Part shown: piece by piece, positions 1 through 7,989 of the stretch
Layout: each line of letters opens with the position of its first letter
Numbering within the stretch: position 1 is the stretch's first letter
DNA from: JAZDJP01 sp043803805
Lineage (GTDB): Bacteria > Planctomycetota > JAZDJP01
Assembly (NCBI GenBank): GCA_043803805.1
Contig: JAZDJP010000052.1
Coordinates: 1-19,328 of the forward strand
Length of the DNA: 19,328 nt
Reading direction: 5' to 3'
Notes under the pieces: generated by a model
What the model saw: only the letters and a program-made list of their open reading frames with translations
Told to the model about the DNA's origin: nothing
Database searches by the model: none
Made by a program: the position numbers and the translations under genes

Positions 1-333
1 AACAATCTCCCAGGTGTCGTCCCCGACCTCCACAAGCACCCCCTCCTCGAATCCCGTCGGAACGCGTCCCTTCCAGCGAAGGGATAGTGACGCTTCGTGC
101 TCCTGCACAACCGCCAGGTTCTTCCGCAAGGCCGGCGGCAGATCGTCAATGAAGTCCAAAACGCGAGGATCCCGATCTTCGTCCCACCGGACGAGAACAT
201 CCTGATAGACGCTGAATCCGCATTCGCCTGGATCGGCATGGCTGACCATGTTCGGGAGGTCGCGGTCGAGAATGACGGGAATTTTACGTTGGGGATCGGG
301 CCGGAAAGAATGATTTTGGAGAATGTCTGACAT
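1..333 (-). CDS. Unknown protein, 3' end beyond window edge
   Basis: This reading frame is open from an ATG at 333 down to position 1 (111 codons seen, no stop), so the C-terminus lies outside the window. The start is supported by GAGGAAT five bases upstream. The visible protein begins MSDILQNHSF and is rich in Asp and Pro; one segment reads DEDRDPRVLDFIDDLP and the last visible part (GVLVEVGDDTWEI) looks like a beta-rich edge. I recognise no family, signal peptide or membrane segment. It follows the zinc-ribbon gene by 12 bases on the same strand, so it is probably the last visible member of the same transcript. Codon use is GC-rich like the 5363-10114 block rather than like the AT-richer nuclease genes. 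Confidence 0.6.
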   Translation of the reverse strand, partial: MSDILQNHSFRPDPQRKIPVILDRDLPNMVSHADPGECGFSVYQDVLVRWDEDRDPRVLDFIDDLPPALRKNLAVVQEHEASLSLRWKGRVPTGFEEGVLVEVGDDTWEIV

Positions 334-345
334 GATTCCTCAACA

Positions 346-513
346 TCAGCGAGGCGTCTTGTTTTCAACTTTGCTCAACACGCCGCAGAACGGACACTGG
401 TTTGCGACGTTGAACCCCTCTTTCCGCTTGCAGTTCGCGCACCAGTATATGTCGCACGCCTTGCAGTGCTTCCAGTTCGATCCCGAGTAGTGACATTTCG
501 GACAGGCGGCCAT
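346..513 (-). CDS. Small zinc-ribbon protein with four CxxC pairs
   Basis: A 55-residue protein with four CxxC knuckles at residues 4-7 (CPKC), 17-20 (CKAC), 25-28 (CANC) and 40-43 (CPFC). Eight cysteines are enough for two structural zinc sites, as in small rubredoxin-like or double zinc-ribbon proteins. I chose the ATG at 513, not the upstream in-frame start near 558, because GGGAG lies about eight bases before it and the zinc-binding fold starts immediately after it. The longer form would add 15 residues without clear features. There is no enzymatic domain; a nucleic-acid-binding or protein-docking role is the usual expectation for such proteins but is inference here. It lies between the GIY-YIG gene and the partial unknown gene on the same strand. 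Confidence 0.65.
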   Translation of the reverse strand: MAACPKCHYSGSNWKHCKACDIYWCANCKRKEGFNVANQCPFCGVLSKVENKTPR

Positions 514-588
514 GACGTCATCTCCCTTCCCTGTCACGGAGTGTTTCCCATGTCTCACCGCATGACATGACTTGTATGTATGCGGTGG

Positions 589-1053
589 TTAGCGAACATC
601 GCAAACACAAGCAACCACATCCTTCGCGACCTTACGGTGGCCTGCGCGCGATGGATAGAAGTGAATCTCGGTTTGGAACGCCGGCCACTGCCCGCGCTTT
701 CGTACCAGGTAGGCAACTTCGGCTTCCACGATCTCAAGGTCCCGCACCGCCGCCTTGCCCTTTGTCTTCGTGTGAAACCACACGTAGAGCGTTGCCGCCT
801 TGAGTTGCCGTCGCCATGCGTACCCGTAGTAACCATGACTACCGTCGGCGGCCCAACCGATGCGAAGACGGGTCCTAATGGGTTGATTCGTGATGCCGAC
901 GTAAACCAACCTGCGTCCACTTGCGACAGCATACAGTTTCGGTCGAGACGCGCGTACCCGATCGGACAGTTCTCGTTGGCCTGATGTCGCACTGATCTGG
1001 AACTTGCGTCGGTTGAACTTCAATTTGTAACGCTCGGGCCCAATTAGTTTCAT
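589..1053 (-). CDS. GIY-YIG nuclease-like protein
   Basis: A 154-residue protein. Residues 40-66 carry a GIY-YIG-type core: LYAV (first strand, in place of GIY), then VYVGITN (YIG strand), then an Arg-rich helix with RTRLRIG. A glutamate in the helix around residues 108-114 (IVEAEVAYL) is positioned like the family's metal-binding Glu. A conserved-looking end segment (GQWPAFQTEIHFYP) follows. Family members are divalent-metal DNA nucleases in repair, homing and restriction; which applies here is unknown. The N-terminal 35 residues are basic and may bind DNA. The start at 1053 has AAGGA/GGGAA upstream. The gene lies 26 bases downstream of the PD-(D/E)XK gene, suggesting a shared transcript with the GmrSD-type gene. 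Confidence 0.65.
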   Translation of the reverse strand: MKLIGPERYKLKFNRRKFQISATSGQRELSDRVRASRPKLYAVASGRRLVYVGITNQPIRTRLRIGWAADGSHGYYGYAWRRQLKAATLYVWFHTKTKGKAAVRDLEIVEAEVAYLVRKRGQWPAFQTEIHFYPSRAGHRKVAKDVVACVCDVR

Positions 1054-1079
1054 GCGAATTCCCGTGTCCTTCCCACAAT

Positions 1080-1919
1080 TTAATAGATCACATACTTCTT
1101 TTGAAACTCCTCGTAATGTTGCTTAAGATTGGTTGTCTTGAAAGGAAATTCAATCAGGTGATCAACCAGGTCTTCGAGTGGAATCGTGAACACTCGATTT
1201 CTGGCGGAAGCGACGAGATTTTCATCCAGGTATCCTTCCAGCCAGGCAACGCGATCGTTGGCTCGCGGATACACGAACGCGCACACCGCATTGGCCCCTT
1301 TGTTCAAATAGGAAAGGACACGAAACACCTGGTAACACGCCACGAATTCATCAAACGGTATCGGAGGGTCGCTCCAGATTGGTTCGAGACGCGTCGCATA
1401 AATGCGGCTGAACCGTTCACGATACACCGTCGTATCCTCAACATTGCCAAAACCTGATTCTGATAGTTTTGCCTCGATGAACCACTGTTCCCCGGATTCG
1501 ATTTTCAGAATCGCGTCATGATGAGTTCCCTCGTCACGATCAACGATTTGTTCGAAAGCATCGTGTGCCGGTGTGCAGATGTCTTGCGATGAAACGTCCT
1601 TCCGTGGAAATCCCGTAAAAGCCATTCCCTCATTGTGCAATAACAACGGCGCCAGCAGATTAATGCACATGGCCTGGGAAGAATTGAGATGATGAAAGTC
1701 TTTGTGTAATTGGCGGCGTAACCGATCGCAATCCGGTTGTTCGATCCAGGAGCGCAATTCCCCGATCAAATTCTCCGTCCGGCGTTTGACCGGAAGTATA
1801 TGGGGATAGGGACGACCATTCCCGAGCCCCCCGAGCCAAATCCCGTCTTCCTTGACTTGAAGTTTTTCGATTTTGTATTGCGCGAGGTGCTCCTTGATTC
1901 GCACCTGATAACTTCTCAC
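1080..1919 (-). CDS. PD-(D/E)XK nuclease-like protein, putative restriction enzyme
   Basis: A 279-residue protein. A nuclease core is suggested by an Asp after a His pair (residues 133-140, HHDAILKI) followed about 13 residues later by FIEAKLSE (Glu149-x-Lys151), the D...ExK pattern of PD-(D/E)XK enzymes. The segment LNSSQAMCINLLAPLLL (78-94) resembles a conserved block of the PGN_0703-type putative restriction endonucleases, so I suspect that family. The start is a GTG at 1919 with AGGAGG five bases upstream, a strong signal for a non-ATG start. The GmrSD-type gene ends 30 bases upstream on the same strand, so the two are probably co-transcribed. Base composition is AT-richer than the 5363-10114 block. 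No methyltransferase is near, which would fit a modification-dependent or abortive enzyme. Confidence 0.6.
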   Translation of the reverse strand: MRSYQVRIKEHLAQYKIEKLQVKEDGIWLGGLGNGRPYPHILPVKRRTENLIGELRSWIEQPDCDRLRRQLHKDFHHLNSSQAMCINLLAPLLLHNEGMAFTGFPRKDVSSQDICTPAHDAFEQIVDRDEGTHHDAILKIESGEQWFIEAKLSESGFGNVEDTTVYRERFSRIYATRLEPIWSDPPIPFDEFVACYQVFRVLSYLNKGANAVCAFVYPRANDRVAWLEGYLDENLVASARNRVFTIPLEDLVDHLIEFPFKTTNLKQHYEEFQKKYVIY

Positions 1920-1949
1920 GGCATCCTCCTTTGTTTCATCGAAAGAAAA

Positions 1950-3806
1950 TCAGACTTCTGCTTGAACTTTAATTCCATCATCATCCGCTTCATCAACTAT
2001 TTCCATCGTAACACCCTGGCCACCGTCTGTCTTCCAACGAACATTGATCCACTCCATCAATTCACTCCTGCGCTCCGCAAATTCCTTCGGTGTCCAGTCG
2101 GAAAAACTGGAGATTTTCCGTTCCTGCCGGATGTCGGAGTCGTTGTAGCTAGGACTCTGCCCTGGCTTCCCCTTTTTGCGCGCAAACTCAAAATTCAAGT
2201 AATTGGAGTTATTCCGGGTCAGCACAAGGTTGGCGATATCATGCACGGATTTCTTGAAATCGTCTGGACTCCACACGTTTTTCCAGTTGGAGTTCTCCTT
2301 CGGAGTCTGTGGAAGAATGTGTTCAATGGTGGTGTCGTTCAATTGCTCCCACGTCAAATTCGGCTGTTTCCCTTTACCCTCGGTCGCCAATAAATGAAGT
2401 TCATACTCAAACAGTGTGTATTTCAGGCGATTCCGAGTTGCATACCAGTCGCCGGGATTGGCGTTTGCACTGACAAAAGATTCTTCGCTGGCGTAGTAGC
2501 GCGTCAGGGCATGCACCAATGCAATAACGTCGGGGAGTGATCGGGACCGGGGCAGAATTTCATAAGCCCAGCGGTAAAAGCTGGATTTTCCCGCATTGCT
2601 TCGCCGGCCACCATGCAGAAAGACCCGATAGGCAAAACACTCCAGCGCCTTCAGGAGCGCAACATAGTCCACTTCTGGGATGCTCCCGCCCTTGCAGTGC
2701 TTCCGAGCCGCCACCATCAGCGGCAGAAAATTGGCGATGTTTCCGGTGTGGTGAATTTTGGTCAGCCACAGCAATTCGTCCTGCGAAACGGTGTTGCTCG
2801 CGGTCGGACTTGTGATGCTGGCATAGTAACTGGAGATCTCCGCCAAGCCATCGGCGAACTGCCCGATGAAAACCCTGGTATCTGCCACGGTGCGCTTCGA
2901 GGTAAAATTCCTCAGCGGAAAGTAGTCATCTCCTTTGAATCCGTCGTATCCGATCCAGTTCTGCGGCGAATGGTTGCAAAAGAGGGTCCACGCTACACGA
3001 AGGCACTGCTCCTCGTTGCCTGAGCATGACCCAAGGTTCGTATAGGTATCCTTCCAGTTTTTGTTTATGAGAGCGGTCAGCGTGTTCCGCTCGACAGGAT
3101 CTCTTTCGTTCCGTGAAACCCAATACATGAGGTAGTTCTTGAGGAGTTCGAGGACGGACAACCCCTTGCCCCGGGAGTTCATCAACTCAAACGTCATACC
3201 GATTTCACACTCCTCATCGATCACGTAGAATGTGAAATTGAGTTTCTGGGTAATTGCGCGGAAGAGATCCTTGAGATAATCGACACCCGAATCGCCCCGC
3301 TTGATCATTTGCTGATCAATGTGCTCCTGGAAATGGTTACAGGCGGCCACCAAGCGCTTTGCATGGGTGGACTGCGCGGAGGTGTTGACTCTCCCTGTTT
3401 TCAGTAGGTCATAGTAGACGTCGGCCGTGTCGTTGTTCAAGGCGAGTTTGCACACGGTGCCCCAATACAGAAAGCCGGGGATTTCCTGTTCGTAGTCCTT
3501 GTTTCCTTTTCCTCTGAGAGCTCGTATTATCACCGAAAGGTAGAGGCATGAAGTGGTCAATCTTTGTTGTCCATCCACCACATCCACTACATCCAGCCGT
3601 TTCGTGCCATAGTCTTCCTTGGCGCCAAGCCCCGCATAGACAACCACGGTGCCGGTATAGTGACTTTTCAGATTTTCATCCACCAAGGCATCAATATCCT
3701 GAATAAAGTCTTTCCACTGCTTTTCCTCCCACGCGTAACCGCGCTGATAATTGGGAATCCGATAGATGGTTTCAACAAAGAGGCTGGTCAGAGTTTTTTT
3801 GTTCAT
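1950..3806 (-). CDS. GmrSD-type type IV restriction protein (DUF262 + DUF1524)
   Basis: A 618-residue protein with the two domains of GmrSD fused in one chain. The N-terminal DUF262 domain has the YQRGYAW box at residues 20-26 and the nucleotide-binding signature DGQQRLTT at 78-85. The C-terminal DUF1524 domain has the HNH-like box IEHILPQ at about 494-500 and the NLVLTRNN segment about 30 residues later. Family members cleave modified phage DNA in an NTP-dependent way; relatives include BrxU and SspE. I chose the ATG at 3806 over an upstream in-frame start at 3842 because AGGAAGGAG lies nine bases before it and the upstream gene ends at 3826. Both catalytic boxes look intact. It probably heads the nuclease pair with the 1080-1919 gene. 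Confidence 0.88.
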   Translation of the reverse strand: MNKKTLTSLFVETIYRIPNYQRGYAWEEKQWKDFIQDIDALVDENLKSHYTGTVVVYAGLGAKEDYGTKRLDVVDVVDGQQRLTTSCLYLSVIIRALRGKGNKDYEQEIPGFLYWGTVCKLALNNDTADVYYDLLKTGRVNTSAQSTHAKRLVAACNHFQEHIDQQMIKRGDSGVDYLKDLFRAITQKLNFTFYVIDEECEIGMTFELMNSRGKGLSVLELLKNYLMYWVSRNERDPVERNTLTALINKNWKDTYTNLGSCSGNEEQCLRVAWTLFCNHSPQNWIGYDGFKGDDYFPLRNFTSKRTVADTRVFIGQFADGLAEISSYYASITSPTASNTVSQDELLWLTKIHHTGNIANFLPLMVAARKHCKGGSIPEVDYVALLKALECFAYRVFLHGGRRSNAGKSSFYRWAYEILPRSRSLPDVIALVHALTRYYASEESFVSANANPGDWYATRNRLKYTLFEYELHLLATEGKGKQPNLTWEQLNDTTIEHILPQTPKENSNWKNVWSPDDFKKSVHDIANLVLTRNNSNYLNFEFARKKGKPGQSPSYNDSDIRQERKISSFSDWTPKEFAERRSELMEWINVRWKTDGGQGVTMEIVDEADDDGIKVQAEV

Positions 3807-3825
3807 ATCCGTCCGCTCCTTCCTG

Positions 3826-4224
3826 TTAAAAGTTCCCGCCAACGTGTGTTGTCAAGAGGGGTTTCACATATTCAAAATGAGCCGATCCGATCCGCTCCCT
3901 TCCGCGCTTGTATCCCTGGATGGTGTAGGTGGCGCCGTTGAAACCAATGGATTCATAGAGCCGGCCGATGGCAAAAAATCCGCCGTCAGTCCGGCACATC
4001 TCCGGCGCCCACGTGTTCCCGATATACCGAAGTACCCGGGCGCAAGGTCTCGCCACAAACAGGTCCTTCTCGAAATCCGGTGCCACCCCGGCGATGATCC
4101 GCCGGACCACGCGATCCTTCAGAGACGGGCAGTCTCTGCGCGCCCGAGCCAGGATCATGAGGTACTTGCGTTCGTTGGGGTATCCTTCCAGATGATCCAA
4201 GGATTTGCGTTTTCGCCCACGCAT
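3826..4224 (-). CDS. Unknown basic 132-residue protein
   Basis: A 132-residue, Arg/Lys-rich protein starting MRGRKRKSLDHLEGYPNER. The start at 4224 has AAGGAA five bases upstream; an in-frame ATG at 4284 would add 20 residues with a weaker signal. The N-terminal half looks helical and basic (a segment reads RARRDCPSLKDRVVRR), and the C-terminal half is beta-like with aromatic residues (GFNGATYTIQGYKRG). I do not recognise the family. It ends 20 bases before the GmrSD-type start on the same strand, so it is probably co-transcribed with it and could be an accessory DNA-binding or regulatory partner; that is inference from position and charge only. Confidence 0.5.
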   Translation of the reverse strand: MRGRKRKSLDHLEGYPNERKYLMILARARRDCPSLKDRVVRRIIAGVAPDFEKDLFVARPCARVLRYIGNTWAPEMCRTDGGFFAIGRLYESIGFNGATYTIQGYKRGRERIGSAHFEYVKPLLTTHVGGNF

Positions 4225-4301
4225 GGACTTTCCTTTCCGTAACGATCCCGGATTCCCGATTCTGGCGGCGTTCTCGCCATACATCCGGGGAGAGGTGGAA
4301 T

Positions 4302-4312
4302 ACGATTATCGT
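4302..4312. promoter_or_regulatory. Palindrome upstream of the 4224 gene
   Basis: ACGATTATCGT is a perfect 11-base palindrome about the central T. It sits about 80 bases upstream of the start at 4224, in the 175-base gap between that gene and the stop of the upstream gene at 4400. A flanking ATAC/GTAT pair extends the symmetry with one inserted base. It could be an operator for the transcript that includes the GmrSD-type gene. A short palindrome can arise by chance, so confidence is low. Confidence 0.25.
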
Positions 4313-4399
4313 TGTATCCTCTCCATGAACCACTTCGTGTCCTAAACCCTCAACTTGCCGGATCAGACCAATAAACCCCTGTACGGCCCCCGAGTTCTC

Positions 4400-5305
4400 T
4401 TAACCTTTCTTCTCAACAGATTCGATCCACTCGATCCATGTTTTCACTTGATCGGACATGATTAATCTTTTGTTGTAGGCAAAGGCCTTGAGTTCACTTG
4501 GGGTTAAACAATGGACTGTCGGAGAAGGCCTACCCGTATATTTGCCATGGGATGTGAAAAGATAGACTTCAGTTGAGAGTTTTGAATAGTCATCAACATT
4601 AAGATCAACGTATCCTCGTTTCACTTGAACAACAGCGGTGTTTCCTGTTTCAACGTGCTTCAGAACGTATTCGTAGGCGGCCGTATCCGCCTTGCATGAA
4701 CTGGGAATCATCCGATAGCCTTTTTCCTGAAGAAAGACGCCGACTATATCCTCGCAATCCTCTGACGATATAACGGAAAACAAATCGGCTGACACTGCCG
4801 GCAGAACATATTGATCGCTCTGAGATAACTTATTAAACATAAATTGCGAATACAGGCCGACGCTATCGTCTTCCACAACCTGAACTGTCCGGCTTGGAAC
4901 AAAACTGTTCACCACTTTCCCGGGGACTGAATCGACATTGCCTACTTTTTTCCAAATGCAACCTCTAATATTGACCACATCTGCATCGCGATACTTTTGT
5001 TCCCCCCTATACTCCCATTCGCCGACGATTTGCCCCAAGTAATAAACCCCAGACCAGTCGCGCGTCCAACACAGATCCTTTATGTGCATCCTATTCTTTA
5101 TTGCATTTACTGCTGGCCACCAACCCTTGTCTCCTTTCTTGTAATACGTTTCCATTGCGGATTTGTAGTAGTTATCCCAATTGATTTCACCCTCACAATC
5201 AACTGCCCATCCGACTCCAAGAATCTTGTTGCTTATGCAAAACATCCGTGGGTCAATGCCTTTTTGTGCCCCAGTTTTGATATTTAGCCTCCAGATGGTA
5301 GGCAT
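4400..5305 (-). CDS. Two-domain protein: EVE/PUA-like N-terminus + nuclease-like C-terminus
   Basis: A 301-residue protein. The N-terminal half begins MPTIWRLNIKTG and contains NKILGVGWAVD (27-36) and a WSGVYYLGQIVGEW strand pair (84-97), the layout of EVE/PUA-like domains that recognise modified bases. The C-terminal half has a helix with acidic residues (EDCEDIVGVFLQEKGY, 182-197), then D207 and AVVQVKRG with Lys229, consistent with a divergent Mrr-like PD-(D/E)XK fold using Q-x-K. The likely role is modification-dependent DNA restriction. The start at 5305 has AGGAGG about nine bases upstream. It is AT-richer than the gene ending at 5363, only 57 bases away, which suggests separate acquisition. 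The same domain order occurs in the 10298-11293 protein, though the sequences are clearly different. Confidence 0.6.
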   Translation of the reverse strand: MPTIWRLNIKTGAQKGIDPRMFCISNKILGVGWAVDCEGEINWDNYYKSAMETYYKKGDKGWWPAVNAIKNRMHIKDLCWTRDWSGVYYLGQIVGEWEYRGEQKYRDADVVNIRGCIWKKVGNVDSVPGKVVNSFVPSRTVQVVEDDSVGLYSQFMFNKLSQSDQYVLPAVSADLFSVISSEDCEDIVGVFLQEKGYRMIPSSCKADTAAYEYVLKHVETGNTAVVQVKRGYVDLNVDDYSKLSTEVYLFTSHGKYTGRPSPTVHCLTPSELKAFAYNKRLIMSDQVKTWIEWIESVEKKG

Positions 5306-5362
5306 TTTCGATTCCTCCTGTTGTTGTTGTGCATCAATACATCCATTGCCAAAAGCGTGAAA

Positions 5363-6115
5363 TCAACAAACGTCCTCCTCCCGCTGAAACCGCTTCACCA
5401 ACGCCAACTGCGCCGCCAGAAGTTCCTGGGTCGGGATGCCATTCCCCTGCAACCAGACCGCCTTGGGATGGTTGCCGTGGAAATATGCGCCCAGTCCGGC
5501 AACAAACTGATCCGGCGAGGCGTATTTTCTCCAGTCCCGGTAGCCGGGCCGGGTGATCCGGTCGAATGTGACTTCGAGCAGGACCGGCCAGATACTGAGG
5601 TGGATCATGCCGAGTTTGCTGTTCCACTTGCCGTGCTCCTCGCGGAGACGCTGATAGGCGTGGGCCGTGGCGAGCGCCTCCTCGACAAGAACCTGTTTGG
5701 TGAATCCGAGGATGAGGTGGCTCTGCACATCGCTGAACATGTGGAATTCCTCGTGCTCGTACACCTTGGATGTCGCGAAGTGCATGATTCGTTCCACATC
5801 CGGGCGGAAGAGCGTGAATCCCCGGCCAAGCAGATCCTTCAAAATATGAGCGCAGAAGCCGGCGATCCTTCGCCCATGCAAAACGACACGCCCGGGACTG
5901 GACATGGGTTCGTAGTGACCGAGAACATCATCCGGGATTTCCAGTTCGTTCCGGTCGCGGTCTTTCTCCGTGCCGAAAAAGTCGTCAGGATTAAATTCTC
6001 CGACACGGCCACCAACCTCCGCGGAGCGGGTGATCAGACGCCCGGTCCGGGGATCGTATTCAAAATCTCCGAGATGTTCCTCGATGATTCGGATTGTTTC
6101 GTCATAAGCGCGCAT
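5363..6115 (-). CDS. HExxH protein, putative zinc metallopeptidase-like
   Basis: A 250-residue protein with a HExxH motif at residues 121-125 (HEEFH) and EEALATAHAY at 145-154, where a glutamate about 20 residues downstream could be the third zinc ligand as in gluzincins. This supports a metal-bound hydrolase or protease fold but the exact family is not recognised. There is no signal peptide or membrane helix, so it is probably cytoplasmic. The start at 6115 has GGAGGAGGAATCC directly upstream. It is the last gene of the seven-gene operon starting at 10114, 54 bases after the SMI1/KNR4 gene. A long opposite-strand frame (5321-6142) exists but lacks any recognisable protein feature. Confidence 0.7.
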   Translation of the reverse strand: MRAYDETIRIIEEHLGDFEYDPRTGRLITRSAEVGGRVGEFNPDDFFGTEKDRDRNELEIPDDVLGHYEPMSSPGRVVLHGRRIAGFCAHILKDLLGRGFTLFRPDVERIMHFATSKVYEHEEFHMFSDVQSHLILGFTKQVLVEEALATAHAYQRLREEHGKWNSKLGMIHLSIWPVLLEVTFDRITRPGYRDWRKYASPDQFVAGLGAYFHGNHPKAVWLQGNGIPTQELLAAQLALVKRFQREEDVC

Positions 6116-6169
6116 GGATTCCTCCTCCGGTGGACGACGTGAACCCGTCGCGGCGGCCGATGAAAAATG

Positions 6170-6667
6170 TCATTTCGGCGGCCATAGCCCCTCGCGATGC
6201 AGTTCCAGCCGCATCCGATCGGTCAGGAACTCCAGAAACGACCCGGCCAAGGGTTCCCCGACAGTCTCCAATCGCCCCATCGTAGCGCGACAACCCACCA
6301 CCACGCAAGCGTCTCCCTGCGTTGTCGCCGTGTCAAGGCAGACGAGGATGTCCCCGGTCGCCCGGGTGAGGCGGCTGATGACCACATGACCCGGAGGAAA
6401 TCCCGGGATCGTCTCGCGCTGTTCCCGGGTCATGGTGACCACGTTGAACATCGTGTCAAAGGACTCGCTTCCCACACCCGCCACGTCGAAATCGCCGAAA
6501 CCGCCATATCCCCAATCGGAAACAAACCGTCGGTAGTCGACGGGGAACCGCACTCCCAGCGACTCCTCGGCGGCCCGGACATCTTCTTCGGACTGCGAAC
6601 CCGAGAACCGTACCAGGTCCTCTTGTTCACCGATCCCGAGATACATATCCACGTCGTTCCAAGTCAT
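6170..6667 (-). CDS. SMI1/KNR4 (SUKH) family protein
   Basis: A 165-residue protein. Residues 25-65 carry the family's characteristic start: an acidic helix (SEEDVRAAEESLGVRFPVD), the DYRRFVSDWGYGGF segment and a following beta region. SUKH proteins are best known as immunity proteins of contact-dependent toxins and as scaffold or sensor proteins in conflict systems. No toxin is adjacent here, so an adaptor or immunity role within this operon is inference. I chose the ATG at 6667 (AAGGAATC upstream), which overlaps the preceding gene's stop as ATGA, a sign of translational coupling. Longer in-frame extensions overlap the upstream gene and lack a better start. Confidence 0.75.
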   Translation of the reverse strand: MTWNDVDMYLGIGEQEDLVRFSGSQSEEDVRAAEESLGVRFPVDYRRFVSDWGYGGFGDFDVAGVGSESFDTMFNVVTMTREQRETIPGFPPGHVVISRLTRATGDILVCLDTATTQGDACVVVGCRATMGRLETVGEPLAGSFLEFLTDRMRLELHREGLWPPK

Positions 6668-7206
6668 GTTGATTCCTTTCGCGAAGCGTCTTCGCCGGCA
6701 CCCGGAACGTTCGGTTCGGTCGGGGTCCCAACTTCTCCGGCAGTCGGCGCGGAATCCTCCACCCAGGCATGACTGGGGTCCGGCACAAACACCAAGCTGA
6801 CAAATCGGGGATCCAGGATTTCGCAATAGCAATTCGGCTTGTCTCTCACGCCCATTCCCCATGTCAGGATGAGCCATCCGCCGGGCACGTTGGCCCGCAA
6901 TGCATGTTCGGTGCGCGGATTCCCCATGGAATACCAGTCCAGAACATCATCATGCCAGCCGTGCCCTGGGTCCACTATGAATATTGTCGCGATGGAATAT
7001 TTCGAGATGCCGGCCCGCACGATCCATCCACCGGGAACCATCGCCTTCGCGATCTTGGTGATCCGTGGAAGCGCCATGCCCCGATTCGGCAATCCGCGCC
7101 AACCGAGCCGGACCGGCAGGGAGTCCGTCCGGGGACGATTTCCATCTCCGTCGCGTTCGCCCGCGGGTGCATGCTTTCCGGATTTCCTGTCAGTTGCTGA
7201 TGTCAT
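6664..7206 (-). CDS. Unknown protein with an internal duplication
   Basis: A 180-residue protein of no family I recognise. The body contains two copies of one unit: VPGGWIVRAG...IFIVDPGHGWHDD and VPGGWLILTW...LVFVPDPSHAWVED. Each copy has a VPGGW strand, a hydrophobic strand and a V-x-D-P-x-H-x-W end. The shared Asp, His and Trp positions look like ligand or metal contacts, but this is inference. The first 40 residues and last 25 are low-complexity (Gly/Arg/Asp and Pro/Glu/Thr). The ATG at 7206 has GGAGG about 12 bases upstream, a slightly long spacing. It overlaps the SMI1/KNR4 gene by four bases and is 42 bases downstream of the TPR gene. Confidence 0.6.
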   Translation of the reverse strand: MTSATDRKSGKHAPAGERDGDGNRPRTDSLPVRLGWRGLPNRGMALPRITKIAKAMVPGGWIVRAGISKYSIATIFIVDPGHGWHDDVLDWYSMGNPRTEHALRANVPGGWLILTWGMGVRDKPNCYCEILDPRFVSLVFVPDPSHAWVEDSAPTAGEVGTPTEPNVPGAGEDASRKEST

Positions 7207-7248
7207 GGTGAATCCTACCCCTCCAATATGCCGACCCATCCTTTTGGG

Positions 7249-7989
7249 TCATTCATCCAACTGCAACTCAATCCCCGCAATCCGGGCCTGCAACGCCTCC
7301 ACCGCGACACCATTCTTCCTGAAATCGGACACAATCTGCATCCATCGAGGGACAAGATCCTTTGCGGTCCGCATATTGATGCAGATGGGAACGATCCTTC
7401 CGGGTTCGGTTAAGATGGATTTGTCGCCATGGGGGATGTTGTAGATGGCGTAATTTTCTTTGTTTCGCGGCAGGCTGACGAGCGCCTCCACGCCCGCCAA
7501 AAGGGTCTCAAAGGCGTTGAGGCCCTCCGGAATCTTCCCGAATTCAATCTGATGTTCCACATAACGCGTCAGGACGTTGTGATCCCGGACGGGATCCGCC
7601 AGATGCGGCACCTTCTCCAGGTGTTCGCGGGCTTCCTCCGACTCTCCCATTTCCAGAAGGAGATTTCCCAGTTGGAGGCGGGCGCGGCAGTCCCTGGGAT
7701 TGAGCGCGATGGCCTGATCATAATCCGAAAGGGCGGCAAACAAGTGTCCCAAGGCGCGTTTGGCGTCCGCCCGGACCACGAACTCACGGGATCGGGTCGC
7801 CGGATATCGGGTCATGGCTACGATGGCGGGAATGTCTTTTTTGTCAAGCGTTTGAATAATGTGCCATCGCAAGAGCATCCAAGCGCTTTGAGGACCGGTT
7901 CCCGCACCGAGATACCGGCCGTCCTGGAACACCCCCCACATCTCTTTTCCTGGGAACTCTGTTACGTCTACCCGTTTGATTCGGAACAT
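7249..7989 (-). CDS. TPR-repeat protein
   Basis: A 246-residue protein. Residues about 70-130 form helical TPR-like repeats: FAALSDYDQAIALNPRDCRA, then LQLGNLLLEMGESEEAREHL, with the Gly/Ala/Pro spacing of the family. The N-terminal 45 residues are beta-like and the C-terminal 110 residues are not recognised. TPR domains bind protein partners, so it is a plausible scaffold for this operon's products. The ATG at 7989 follows GAGGAAA; the frame overlaps the end of the upstream gene by 22 bases, indicating tight coupling. A second, larger TPR protein lies in the other GC-rich operon at 17443-18270. Confidence 0.72.
   Translation of the reverse strand: MFRIKRVDVTEFPGKEMWGVFQDGRYLGAGTGPQSAWMLLRWHIIQTLDKKDIPAIVAMTRYPATRSREFVVRADAKRALGHLFAALSDYDQAIALNPRDCRARLQLGNLLLEMGESEEAREHLEKVPHLADPVRDHNVLTRYVEHQIEFGKIPEGLNAFETLLAGVEALVSLPRNKENYAIYNIPHGDKSILTEPGRIVPICINMRTAKDLVPRWMQIVSDFRKNGVAVEALQARIAGIELQLDE

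Noticed and set aside
5321..6142. 273-codon plus-strand frame opposite the HExxH gene
   Set aside because: No ribosome binding site or recognisable domain, against a complete HExxH motif and operon position on the minus strand.
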